From assembly GCA_018660835.1 (NCBI GenBank), contig JABJJN010000076.1, positions 124,001 to 188,000 of the forward strand: a DNA stretch of 64,000 bases, given 5' to 3'. The notes beneath the pieces were generated by a model that did not search any database, was not told the origin of the DNA, and saw nothing but the letters and a program-made list of their open reading frames with translations. The position numbers were made by a program, and so were the translations under genes. This document shows, one piece after another, positions 26,922-35,047 of this stretch; the first letter of the stretch is position 1, and each line of letters starts with the position of its first letter. The DNA is from Gemmatimonadota bacterium (GTDB lineage: Bacteria; Latescibacterota; UBA2968; UBA8231).

Positions 26922-27668
26922 ATGACCGGGATGAAACGAGTCCTCGTCACGGGCGCGGCAGGATCTGTTGGCACCAATCTGTGGAAGGGTTGGGAAGCGG
27001 CAGGGTGTTATGACCTGACGCTCACCGATCATCGGCCCATCGAGGGTAGCACATCGCGCACCGAGGTCGGTGATATCGCCGATCGCGATCTGGTGACAAG
27101 CCTCTGTGAGGGGCAGGATGTGCTGGTGCATCTGGCTTACATCCCGCATAAACCACTCGCTGATGTGACGGACATCGGCGTGGCGATGCAGCTGTTCGAG
27201 GCGGCCAGCGCCGCCGGCGTGCACACGATCATCTACGCCAGTTCGAATGCGGCGATCGGCATGAATGAGTTTGAGCGCTCACCGCCTTTGCACTCGACAG
27301 GGGACATGTTCCGACCCGCCGGCTGGTATGGGGCGCAGAAGTGTATGGCAGAGATGGCGGGCAAGTATCTGTCGGCACGTGAGCAGATCCGCTTTGTCAG
27401 TATCCGCATCGGCACCTTCACGGGTGGCAGTGAACCGCAGGATCATCGGCAATGCACGACGTTGATGACCCCTCGTGACAGTCTGCAGTTGTTCACCAAA
27501 GCCATCGACTATGACGGGCCCGTGAAGTATCTGATCACCTACGGCACATCGGGCAATCGTAGTGGGCACCAGATCAGTTGGCTCGATCTGACGGAGGCGA
27601 TGGGGATCCTCGGATACGAACCCGAGGACAATCTGATCCGTGATCACGCGCATCGATTCACTGAATGA
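26922..27668 (+). CDS. NAD-dependent epimerase/dehydratase family protein (extended SDR, uronate-dehydrogenase-like)
   Basis: A 248-residue protein with RVLVTGAAGSVGTNLW (the GxxGxxG cofactor turn, residues ~6-20). The first ATG may be replaced by the internal one at 26931. The catalytic YxxxK pair is in GWYGAQKCMAEM, an SSNAAIG segment supplies the Ser, and DISW near the end fits this short subgroup. The compact size and the sequence around SSNAAIGMNE and SIRIGTFTGG are reminiscent of uronate dehydrogenases and NAD-sugar epimerases. It lies 6 bases after the lipoprotein stop and 31 before the phosphoesterase gene, in one run of same-strand genes. Substrate not determined. Confidence 0.82.
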   Translation: MTGMKRVLVTGAAGSVGTNLWKGWEAAGCYDLTLTDHRPIEGSTSRTEVGDIADRDLVTSLCEGQDVLVHLAYIPHKPLADVTDIGVAMQLFEAASAAGVHTIIYASSNAAIGMNEFERSPPLHSTGDMFRPAGWYGAQKCMAEMAGKYLSAREQIRFVSIRIGTFTGGSEPQDHRQCTTLMTPRDSLQLFTKAIDYDGPVKYLITYGTSGNRSGHQISWLDLTEAMGILGYEPEDNLIRDHAHRFTE

Positions 27669-27699
27669 CCGTCGCCTACCCAATCGAGAGTAATCTTCC

Positions 27700-28692
27700 A
27701 TGAGTTGGTATTTCCTGCATGCGTGTGACCTGCAACCTGGGTCACATCGTTCCTTCCGCTGCAATCCCCGCTACGTCGAAAATGGTCAGACGGCGTATCG
27801 ACAATTGCAGCAGATGAGCGATGCCGATCTACTCCTCGTCGGTGGCGATCTGACGCGCGATGGCTCCATCCATGATTTCGAATTGGAGGAAGCCAAGGGG
27901 CATCTCGACGCCTTGCCGTATCCATACTATGCGATTCCTGGCAACATGGATTCAGGCAACAAGTGGGCACCGGGCCCGGGGGGCACCGGACGTGATGATC
28001 CGGCACTGATGATGGAGTCGTCGCAACTCGACAACTTCAGTCGCTACTTCGGCGAAATGCCCTGGTCTCTCGTGCACAAAGACGTGCGATTCTCCGGTTT
28101 CTATGCAGCTGTCGCCGGTAGTGGCTTTCCCCATGAAGAACGGATGTGGGACTGGTTGGAGAACGTGCTGCCGTCTCTCCCGCCGACGGTCCATCATGTG
28201 ATGACGATGCACTACATGCTGTTCTTCGATCAGCCAGATGAACCAACGTGGGATCTGACAAGAGCAGAAGAGTATCACAAGTGGTATTTCACCATTGATG
28301 AGCCGCATCGCGCCCGAATCTTCGACGCCTTCAAGAAGGCGAATGTGGAGATCGTGCTCAGTGGCCATATCCACGTGCGACGCCCCGAGCAGGTCGTGGA
28401 TGGCATTCGCTTCTATCGCGCTGCAGGAATCGCCATGCCACAGATGCCCGATGCCTGGCCCAATGCCGACTCGCGTCTGGGGTTCTATCGCTTCGACGTG
28501 GATGAAGATGGCATCCGCGACACCTTCATTCCGCTGGAACACGAATCGAGCGCAGCCGGGAGCTACGGCCTCGGCGGGCATCCACCGGCGGACACGCGCG
28601 ACTATACGATCGCCCTGGAAAAGCCGCCTGAGCAATTCCTGACGGGCAAGAGATGGCGTGGGGGCGGCGCAAGCTCAAACGGATCGGAATAG
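27700..28692 (+). CDS. Calcineurin-like metallophosphoesterase
   Basis: A 330-residue protein with the metallophosphoesterase motif set: HACDLQPG (residues ~7-14, where the usual D-x-H is D-x-Q), VGGDLTRDG (GDxx), GNMDS in place of GNHD, MTMHYM (metal His) and SGHIHVRR (GHxH). The D-x-Q variant also occurs in some eukaryotic and bacterial 5'-nucleotidase-like groups. It has no signal peptide. The substrate could be a cyclic nucleotide or phosphomonoester. The altered first and third motifs set it apart from cAMP phosphodiesterases of the CpdA type. The gene is convergent with the M42 peptidase, with 21 bases between stops. Confidence 0.83.
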   Translation: MSWYFLHACDLQPGSHRSFRCNPRYVENGQTAYRQLQQMSDADLLLVGGDLTRDGSIHDFELEEAKGHLDALPYPYYAIPGNMDSGNKWAPGPGGTGRDDPALMMESSQLDNFSRYFGEMPWSLVHKDVRFSGFYAAVAGSGFPHEERMWDWLENVLPSLPPTVHHVMTMHYMLFFDQPDEPTWDLTRAEEYHKWYFTIDEPHRARIFDAFKKANVEIVLSGHIHVRRPEQVVDGIRFYRAAGIAMPQMPDAWPNADSRLGFYRFDVDEDGIRDTFIPLEHESSAAGSYGLGGHPPADTRDYTIALEKPPEQFLTGKRWRGGGASSNGSE

Positions 28693-28713
28693 AGCCCCGG
28701 ATCCTACTCGCGG

Positions 28714-29781
28714 CTAGACCAACTGTAGATCCGCCTTGTCGCCTTCCTCGATAAAAGCGGTCATCAGTTTCACGGCGGCCTCCACATCCTTGCGGTGCAC
28801 CAACTCGATCGATGTGTGCACATAACGCGATGGGATCGACAGGGTGATTGCCGGCACGCCACCGCGAATGCGTTGAATGCCGCCTGCGTCGGTGCCGCCG
28901 CGCGGCAGGATCTCCATCTGATGCTTAATCTTCCGCTTCTTGGCCAGATCCTTGAAACACGCGACCAGACCCGGGTGGGAGATGAAGGACGAGTCCTGAA
29001 TCTTGATGGCTGCACCGCCACCGAGGTCGGTGACCTTCTCATGATCAGGCACACCGGGAATGTCGACGGCCAGTGTCGTATCGAGGGCGACACCTACATC
29101 GGGTGAGATGTCGAAGGCACTGGTTGTGGCGCCGCGTAGACCGACCTCTTCCTGCACCGTGGCGACGGCGTAGGTCTCGAAGCCAAAACTGCTGGCTGCT
29201 TGCATCGCTTTGATCATTACATACATGGAGACACGGTTGTCGATGGCTTTGCAGCTGACGCCGTCGCCGATCTCAGTGAACTGGCGATTCATTACGACCA
29301 TGGAGCCAATCTCCACCTCTTTCTTCACTGTCGCCGCCGGTAGGCACAGGTCGACGAAGAAGTCGGCGATCTGCAGGTCCTTCTTCAGGTCGGCGGGCGT
29401 GGCGATGTGGGGTGGGCGCACACCGGGATAGAGCAGGCCCGGCAAGTCGCGCTTCGTTCCACAGACGGTGACACGCTGAGCGACCATGTTGCGTGTGTTG
29501 TGGCCACCGAGGGGGACGAGTCGAATCCAACCCTTGTCGTCGATGTGGGAGACGACGAAACCGATCTCGTCCATGTGGGCGGCGATCATCAGTTTCTTCG
29601 CTGGGCCCTTGGCCTTCTTGCCCTTTGCCGGTGACGCCGCCTTGCGGGCGATGAGGTTACCCAAAGCGTCGACGGTCAGTTCATCGGCGACCGGCTCCAG
29701 TTCACGTCGCGCGATTTCTCGCAGGCGTTGCTCGCGTCCAGGGACTCCCGAGCACTCGCACAATTCCTTCAGCAGTTCCAT
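28714..29781 (-). CDS. M42-family aminopeptidase (FrvX/endoglucanase-like)
   Basis: A 355-residue cobalt/zinc peptidase. Signatures: MIAAHMDEIGFVV (metal His), CKAIDNRVSM (bridging Asp), VATVQEEVGLRGA (catalytic EE), VALDTTLAVDIPG (metal Asp) and TDAGGIQRIRGG with a His shortly afterwards. Members are tetrahedral cytosolic aminopeptidases, often misannotated as cellulases. An unusual Lys/Ala-rich insert, AASPAKGKKAKGPAKK, follows residue ~48. The gene is divergent from the sigma-54 locus; about 330 bases separate it from the first small membrane protein. Confidence 0.88.
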   Translation of the reverse strand: MELLKELCECSGVPGREQRLREIARRELEPVADELTVDALGNLIARKAASPAKGKKAKGPAKKLMIAAHMDEIGFVVSHIDDKGWIRLVPLGGHNTRNMVAQRVTVCGTKRDLPGLLYPGVRPPHIATPADLKKDLQIADFFVDLCLPAATVKKEVEIGSMVVMNRQFTEIGDGVSCKAIDNRVSMYVMIKAMQAASSFGFETYAVATVQEEVGLRGATTSAFDISPDVGVALDTTLAVDIPGVPDHEKVTDLGGGAAIKIQDSSFISHPGLVACFKDLAKKRKIKHQMEILPRGGTDAGGIQRIRGGVPAITLSIPSRYVHTSIELVHRKDVEAAVKLMTAFIEEGDKADLQLV

Positions 29782-29924
29782 CCCCTTGCCTCCTTGTTCG
29801 GCTCAAAGCATTGAGCCCTGTCATGTCATTTTCCTGATGGGCACAGTATAGGACCGCCCCTCGGCGAAGGCGATTCGGTTGGACGCTGCACGGTTTCTGG
29901 CAGAGCCAGATCACGGCCAGCGCA

Positions 29925-29965
29925 TGTATCTGACAGATACGATCCGGGTGTATCCAACAGATACA
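29925..29965. promoter_or_regulatory. Two tandem dyads TGTATC-N5-GATAC, probable enhancer sites for an NtrC-type activator
   Basis: Site 1 is TGTATCTGACAGATAC (29925-29940) and site 2 is TGTATCCAACAGATACA (29949-29965). The half-sites GTATC/GATAC are perfect in both copies, the five-base spacers differ at two positions, and the centres lie 24 bases apart. They sit about 120 and 145 bases upstream of the predicted start of the sigma-54 promoter at 30053-30068, the usual distance for an enhancer. The operon's own sigma-54 activator gene (35044-36417) is the natural candidate to bind them. Binding is inferred, not shown. Confidence 0.6.
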
Positions 29966-30052
29966 ACTGCTAAATCACTGAAAATGGATTTATCGCGTTA
30001 TATCGTATATAAACAGTCAGTTAGGAATGAGTTCACATTCCCATGGCATCGT

Positions 30053-30068
30053 TGGCACTGGCCTTGCA
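30053..30068 (+). promoter_or_regulatory. Sigma-54 (RpoN) promoter, near-consensus -24/-12
   Basis: TGGCAC-TGGCC-TTGCA places GG and GC exactly ten bases apart, as in the consensus TGGCAC-N5-TTGC. Transcription would start near 30079, about 37 bases before the ATG of the first small membrane protein, whose AGGAG ribosome site lies at 30103-30107. A sigma-54 activator is encoded downstream in the same gene run. Confidence 0.75.
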
Positions 30069-30115
30069 AGGGGGGTAGGCAGAAACCAACCACTACCCCA
30101 ACAGGAGAAAGAGTC

Positions 30116-30295
30116 ATGGACCTTCACAACGTATACGAGCACAGAATGATGCAACAGCAGCAGCGATCCATGGATGCCGAGCGCAATCGTCCCGCAGGCC
30201 GCAATGACTACAGTGACCGACAGCTGAGCGCCCTTGTCCTGCTGAGCATGATCATGGCCAGCCTTCCCGCCATCGCCAATTCCGTCATCGCCTGA
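30116..30295 (+). CDS. Small single-span membrane protein (59 aa), first gene after the sigma-54 promoter
   Basis: A 59-residue protein starting MDLHNVYEHRMMQQQQRSM, with AGGAG 8 bases upstream; a longer in-frame reading from 29879 runs across the dyads and promoter and is rejected. The first ~33 residues are hydrophilic and Gln/Arg-rich and end RNDYSDRQ. Residues ~35-57 form one hydrophobic helix (LSALVLLSMIMASLPAIANS). No family was recognised. A second small membrane protein with the same RNDY motif before its helix follows 47 bases downstream, and the two were probably made by duplication or work together. The position suggests a sensor-linked or sigma-54-controlled membrane peptide. Confidence 0.65.
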   Translation: MDLHNVYEHRMMQQQQRSMDAERNRPAGRNDYSDRQLSALVLLSMIMASLPAIANSVIA

Positions 30296-30342
30296 CAGAC
30301 ACCATCAACTGCTTAACCGATCGCCCACCCGGAGACCCAAGC

Positions 30343-30477
30343 ATGCATCCCAGCCAGCGCAACGACTACCGCGAAATCCTGATCGCCCACGCCTGTGTCT
30401 TCGGCGCCGTCCTCTTCGTTTTCATCGCCGTCGCCGCCGTAAACGTCCTCGGCCAGGTTTCCAACATACTGACGTGA
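30343..30477 (+). CDS. Very small single-span membrane protein (44 aa) sharing an RNDY motif with the upstream one
   Basis: A 44-residue frame preceded by GGAG 8 bases before the ATG. MHPSQRNDYREILIAHAC opens it, followed by a strongly hydrophobic helix (FGAVLFVFIAVAAVNVLGQV) and a short polar end. RNDY stands at nearly the same distance before the helix as in the 30116 gene. It is too small for family assignment. It lies between that gene and the giant histidine kinase on one strand, so probably in the same sigma-54 transcript. Codon use is GC-ending like real genes of the region. It could be a kinase-associated regulatory peptide. Confidence 0.55.
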   Translation: MHPSQRNDYREILIAHACVFGAVLFVFIAVAAVNVLGQVSNILT

Positions 30478-30546
30478 GTAACAACCATCACGCGCTCGGA
30501 CCAACGCAAGCCCCTATACTTCGCCTCGCCAAAGGGCCTTCAAACG

Positions 30547-33500
30547 ATGACACTGCGAGCCTGCTCAATGACCCAGACTCAGATGACAAAGACAACCCTC
30601 CTACTGACCCTTCTGCTTCTCAGCTTCGTTCCGGCGCGCGCCCACAATGGCGCCGCTGGCGTGCTGCTGCCCGTCAAGGGGATCACCCTCGATGGGGATC
30701 TGTCAGACTGGCCAGACGATCTGCCGATCTACGCGTTGGAGGCCCTCGGGGTGACCGTTCCGCCAACAGATGCCGCTGATCTGGAGGCATCCTTTCAGAT
30801 GGGTGTCGACGTGGCGCAGAACGTGCTCTATGTCGCTGTCAATGTATCGGCGGATGAATCGACCGTCCTCGACACGAGTTATGCTGGTCGACTGGAGCAT
30901 CAGGACGGCTGTGACCTGCGGATCCATCTGCAGCATGCCGAACAGGCCGAAGGCGCGATCCACCACTACGGCTTCTGGGGTACAAATCTGCAGAGATTCA
31001 AGAATGGGCCCCCGGAAGCGGTGGACGTTGCCGTGAGTCGCCGAGGCGAAGGCCATCGGTATGAATGGCGTGTAGACCTGACGACCCTCAGCGACGGCGC
31101 GTTTCAATTGGCACAGGGGATCGTGATCGGCCTGGATGTCGCGATTATGGACGAGGACGAGGACGGCAGCAGAACCTATCTGATGTGGGGTCCCCATCGT
31201 GGCCTGCCTTTGGCCTATGAACTCAAAGGAGACGCGGTCGTTATCTCCGATCCGACGCATGCTGGTGTTGTTGCCGGGAATGTCCGCTGGGATCAGGAGG
31301 GGATGAGCAAGCGCAGTTTTGTGACGATTCGATCCATGGCAGATGGAGGAGATCGGTTAGATCTGGCGACCGACGGCCGTGGAAACTTCGAGACTGACTT
31401 TCCGAGTGGAGAGTATCGTATAGGGCTGTATGCAGACGATGACGACAGCGAGTCTGGACAGTTCGTCGAGGTGTCGCCCAAAGACACGTTGCAGATCGAG
31501 CTGATTCGTCGGCTCGAGATCGGCCGCTCCAGTGGTGCGTCGACACAGGTAGCGGTGCCCGCAGGACCCGGTGATCGCCAGGGGCTGTGGCATACTTTCA
31601 ATGTGCTGGATGGGCTTCCCGGCGTGGTCCTTGCTCTTGCGCAAGACGATGACGGTGCTCTATGGATCGGCACGTCAAGAGGGCTCTTCCACTACGATGG
31701 CGGCTTCTTCACTCCCATGTTCGATCAAGGAATGGCCCTTGCGATTGCCGTCGATGACCGCGGTGGTGTCTGGTTCGCCGACGGATACAACAATACCGGT
31801 ACTGGAGTCGGCCACTGGGATGGCGAACAACTGACTCGCTATACGATGGATTCTGGTCTGGCCAGTGATGCTGTGCATGCCCTTCATGTGAGTGGAGATG
31901 GCGACGTGTTCGCAGGGACCAGCGAAGGTGTCAGTCGATGGGTCGATGGTCAGTTTAAGCCCGTCCCGCGCCTGGATAGTCTGAGCGTCGTCCATCTGGG
32001 CGCCTCGAGAGATGGTGGACTTCTCGTCTCTCATTTGGGAGGTGTGAGACGATGGTTCAATGGCGACGATGCCATTGATCTGCCATGGCCCGATGCGGGT
32101 TCTTATGGCGCTGCGGCGCTGGACGATCGTCGCGGTACTACGTGGATGGCAACCCAAGTCGTTTCATCGATGTTTGAAAACGAGGCGGCGGGGAGCCTGC
32201 AACAGGTGGAGGGACACACTCTGGTGGATGTTCCAGGGCCACTGACAGGGGATCGCCGAGTCAATGAACTGCTCGAGGGTGCTGACGGCGCGATATGGTT
32301 CGGGACGCAGGGAGAAGGGCTGCTGCGTTGGGATGGAACCGACGTGGTCTCATTCGCCAGTGAGGATGGAGTCGGTAGCGACTTTGTCTACGCCTTGATG
32401 CAGGACCGTGAAGGGCACCTCTGGGTTGGAACAACCAACGGACTGAGTCGTTATGATGGGAATCACCTGCGCTCCCTGCGTGTTGCCGATGGTTTGAATG
32501 ACAACAAGGTCCGGCAGATGATCGAGGACCAACAAGGTGCCTTGTGGTTTGCCACGGCGCGGGGGGTGAATCGTTTCGATGGCACGCACGTCACAAGTGT
32601 TCAAGTAGGTGATAGAGCAGCCAACGAGCCGGTCAACGACCTTCGGATGGATCGAGCGGGGCGAATCCTATTCGCAACCGATGACGGTCTCTTTCGTCAT
32701 GAGGACGGGCAGTTTCGCACTTGGGGTCTATCCGACGGACCCCTGCAGCGGCGGATTCTCGGGCTGCAGACCAGTCGTGATGGAAGTGTGTGGGTCATGC
32801 CCGCTGCGGGGGGGGTACTGCGCGTGCACGACGATGGCGTCGAGACGTGGACCACCGAGGACGGGTTGTCACACACCAGGGTTCTTTCCATCACGGAAGC
32901 ACGCGATGGTCACACCTGGTTCGGTGCTCTTCAGGGTCTGTCACAGTTTGACGGCGAGCACATCTCCACTTTCGGCATCGATGACAGTTTCGTCCCAGCG
33001 ATCAAGGCGGATACCCTCGGACGTCTCTGGGGAAGGTGGACAAAGCCAACATGGAAAATAGGTGGGGCCTTCGTGATCGATGGCTCCGAGATCGAGTACT
33101 ACGATGGTGACGACGGGTTCCCGGACAGGGGGTATGGTGAGCGTTGGCAGATCCTCACGGACACGCAGGATGCGACTTGGTTTACCTCTACAGGAGGGCT
33201 GGTGAGGATTGATCATCAGGGCGTGATTCGAATCTTCACGCAGGCAGACGGCTTGCCAAGTGACATAATCCGCACCCTTGCACGCGACGAAGATGACGTC
33301 CTTTGGATCGGTACCAGGGATGGACTCAGCCGCTACGATGGTCGCGTATTCCGTAATCTGACGCGTCGGGACGGACTGGCTCAGAACGACGTCAGCCAGA
33401 TTCTGCAGGCAAGCAACGGTGACATGTGGGTCGCTACTGGTGGTGGGGCGACGCGCGTGCGATCTCACGAGACGAAGCCGACGGCGCGTATCGTCAGTGT

Positions 33501-34680
33501 CCTGGCCGATCAGAACTACAGGGACCTCAGCGATGTCACGATTCCCCCTGATCAGCGGTCCGTACGGTTTGAATTCCAGGGCAGAAGTCTCTACACACCA
33601 ACTCAGGACATGATCTTCCTGTATCGGCTCGAGGGCGTTGATGAAGATTGGCAGCAAACGCAGGAAATGGCCGTCGAATATGCCAATCTGCCATCAGGTG
33701 AGCTGCGCTTTGAGGTGCAAGCCGTCGATCTCGACCTCAACTATTCATCTATCGCTACTGTGACTCTCCACACAAAACCTGACTATGGCCGATACTCGAT
33801 GTTCGGTCTGTTGGGCTTCTCCCTGTTTGGCGTGGTCGTCGCTTCAGGCTATGGACTGCGAAATCGCCGCGATGCAGAGCAGGCGCGTCAGGCACACACG
33901 ACGGTCCTGCAAGAGCGTAATGAGGCATTGGAAGCAGCGAATCGCCATCTGCGAGAAATGGACGAACTGAAGTCAGACTTCGTGTCGAATGTCTCGCACG
34001 AATTGCGCACACCGCTGACATCGATCAAGGGTTCCGTGGATAACATGCTCGATGGGATCACGGGCGAACTCAACGAAAAACAAGGTCGATATCTGGGGCG
34101 CGTTCAGGGCAATGCCAATCGTCTCAGTCGACTCGTCGATGATCTACTCGATCTGTCACGGATCGAAGCGGGAAGACTGGAATTGCGGCCGACAAATGTG
34201 TCAGTGCAACGCATCGCCGATGATGTGACGGCGAGTCTGCAGACCGTGGCAGAGCAGAAACAGATCGCCCTGTCCCTGGCATCCGATGGCGAAGCCACGG
34301 CATGGGCGGACGCCGATCGAATACACCAGGTGTTGGTAAATCTCGTCGGCAATGCGATCAAGTTCACCGAGTCAGAGGGGAAGGTGGACGTGCGTGTACA
34401 GGGAGAGGGTGACGAAATTATCGTTGCTGTGAGTGACACGGGGCCTGGCATTCCGGACGATCAACTGGCGACGATCTTCGACAAGTTCCATCAGGTGGGT
34501 AGCAGCGCCGATCGTCAGGGCGCAGGACTCGGTCTGGCGATCTCGCACAAGCTGATCGAATTGCATGGGGGCACAGTCTTCGTGGACAGTGAATTGGGGG
34601 TGGGCAGCACATTTACCCTCACACTACCGGTTCGCGCACCAGACCAGGTGGCGGATGATAAAGGTGACACCCATGTCTGA
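30547..34680 (+). CDS. Giant sensor histidine kinase with CBM9-like and two-component-regulator propeller domains
   Basis: A 1377-residue membrane sensor. A signal sequence (hydrophobic core near residues 16-32) is followed by a CBM9/DOMON-like sandwich (~40-230, starting LDGDLSDWPDDL), a carboxypeptidase-regulatory-like domain (~235-320), then many Reg_prop repeats of the form DREGHLWVGTTNGLSRYDG that would close large beta-propellers (~335-965). A Y_Y_Y domain (~990-1065, YRLEGVDEDW), one membrane helix (~1079-1104), a coiled coil, HisKA with H1151 in NVSHELRTP, and a HATPase (N box VLVNLVGNAIKF) complete it. The first part resembles hybrid sensors of polysaccharide-utilisation loci, but output goes to separate proteins. 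MTKTTLLLTLL at 30583 is an alternative start. Its stop overlaps the receiver gene by 8 bases. Confidence 0.9.
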   Translation: MTLRACSMTQTQMTKTTLLLTLLLLSFVPARAHNGAAGVLLPVKGITLDGDLSDWPDDLPIYALEALGVTVPPTDAADLEASFQMGVDVAQNVLYVAVNVSADESTVLDTSYAGRLEHQDGCDLRIHLQHAEQAEGAIHHYGFWGTNLQRFKNGPPEAVDVAVSRRGEGHRYEWRVDLTTLSDGAFQLAQGIVIGLDVAIMDEDEDGSRTYLMWGPHRGLPLAYELKGDAVVISDPTHAGVVAGNVRWDQEGMSKRSFVTIRSMADGGDRLDLATDGRGNFETDFPSGEYRIGLYADDDDSESGQFVEVSPKDTLQIELIRRLEIGRSSGASTQVAVPAGPGDRQGLWHTFNVLDGLPGVVLALAQDDDGALWIGTSRGLFHYDGGFFTPMFDQGMALAIAVDDRGGVWFADGYNNTGTGVGHWDGEQLTRYTMDSGLASDAVHALHVSGDGDVFAGTSEGVSRWVDGQFKPVPRLDSLSVVHLGASRDGGLLVSHLGGVRRWFNGDDAIDLPWPDAGSYGAAALDDRRGTTWMATQVVSSMFENEAAGSLQQVEGHTLVDVPGPLTGDRRVNELLEGADGAIWFGTQGEGLLRWDGTDVVSFASEDGVGSDFVYALMQDREGHLWVGTTNGLSRYDGNHLRSLRVADGLNDNKVRQMIEDQQGALWFATARGVNRFDGTHVTSVQVGDRAANEPVNDLRMDRAGRILFATDDGLFRHEDGQFRTWGLSDGPLQRRILGLQTSRDGSVWVMPAAGGVLRVHDDGVETWTTEDGLSHTRVLSITEARDGHTWFGALQGLSQFDGEHISTFGIDDSFVPAIKADTLGRLWGRWTKPTWKIGGAFVIDGSEIEYYDGDDGFPDRGYGERWQILTDTQDATWFTSTGGLVRIDHQGVIRIFTQADGLPSDIIRTLARDEDDVLWIGTRDGLSRYDGRVFRNLTRRDGLAQNDVSQILQASNGDMWVATGGGATRVRSHETKPTARIVSVLADQNYRDLSDVTIPPDQRSVRFEFQGRSLYTPTQDMIFLYRLEGVDEDWQQTQEMAVEYANLPSGELRFEVQAVDLDLNYSSIATVTLHTKPDYGRYSMFGLLGFSLFGVVVASGYGLRNRRDAEQARQAHTTVLQERNEALEAANRHLREMDELKSDFVSNVSHELRTPLTSIKGSVDNMLDGITGELNEKQGRYLGRVQGNANRLSRLVDDLLDLSRIEAGRLELRPTNVSVQRIADDVTASLQTVAEQKQIALSLASDGEATAWADADRIHQVLVNLVGNAIKFTESEGKVDVRVQGEGDEIIVAVSDTGPGIPDDQLATIFDKFHQVGSSADRQGAGLGLAISHKLIELHGGTVFVDSELGVGSTFTLTLPVRAPDQVADDKGDTHV

Positions 34681-35047
34681 GGCGAAGATCCTCGTCACCG
34701 ATGACGAGGAGGATATCCGCGAGGTCGTCGCTGACCGATTGTCACATTGGGGTTACGATGTGATCGAAGCGGTAGACGGTGTCGACTGCCTGGAGAAGCT
34801 GGAGACCTTCGACGCTGATCTGCTCGTGCTCGATCTACGCATGCCGCGCATGGACGGCCTGACGGTGCTGCGCACGCTGCGCGACCGGGGCTCGACGATT
34901 CCCGTGCTTATTCTCAGTGCGTCCTCCGAGGCGAATATCGCTGAGGACACTGTCATGCAGGGAGCCGCTGCGTATATGCTGAAACCCTTCGATCCCGAAA
35001 ACCTGAAGGAAACGGTGGCCCAACTACTCGCAGGAGAGTCGAAATGA
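34673..35047 (+). CDS. Single-domain response regulator (CheY-like receiver)
   Basis: A 124-residue receiver with no output domain. The acidic pocket is D10-D11, the phosphoacceptor D54 is in LLVLDLRMPRMDG, the switch Thr/Ser region is LILSAS, and the conserved Lys is in YMLKPFDP. It starts 8 bases inside the giant kinase gene, preceded by AAAGGTG, and overlaps the sigma-54 activator gene by 4 bases (ATGA). The tight coupling argues that it relays or buffers phosphate between the kinase and the NtrC-type protein, or acts as a phosphate sink. A longer frame from 34565 lies inside the kinase gene and is not needed. Confidence 0.9.
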   Translation: MSEAKILVTDDEEDIREVVADRLSHWGYDVIEAVDGVDCLEKLETFDADLLVLDLRMPRMDGLTVLRTLRDRGSTIPVLILSASSEANIAEDTVMQGAAAYMLKPFDPENLKETVAQLLAGESK

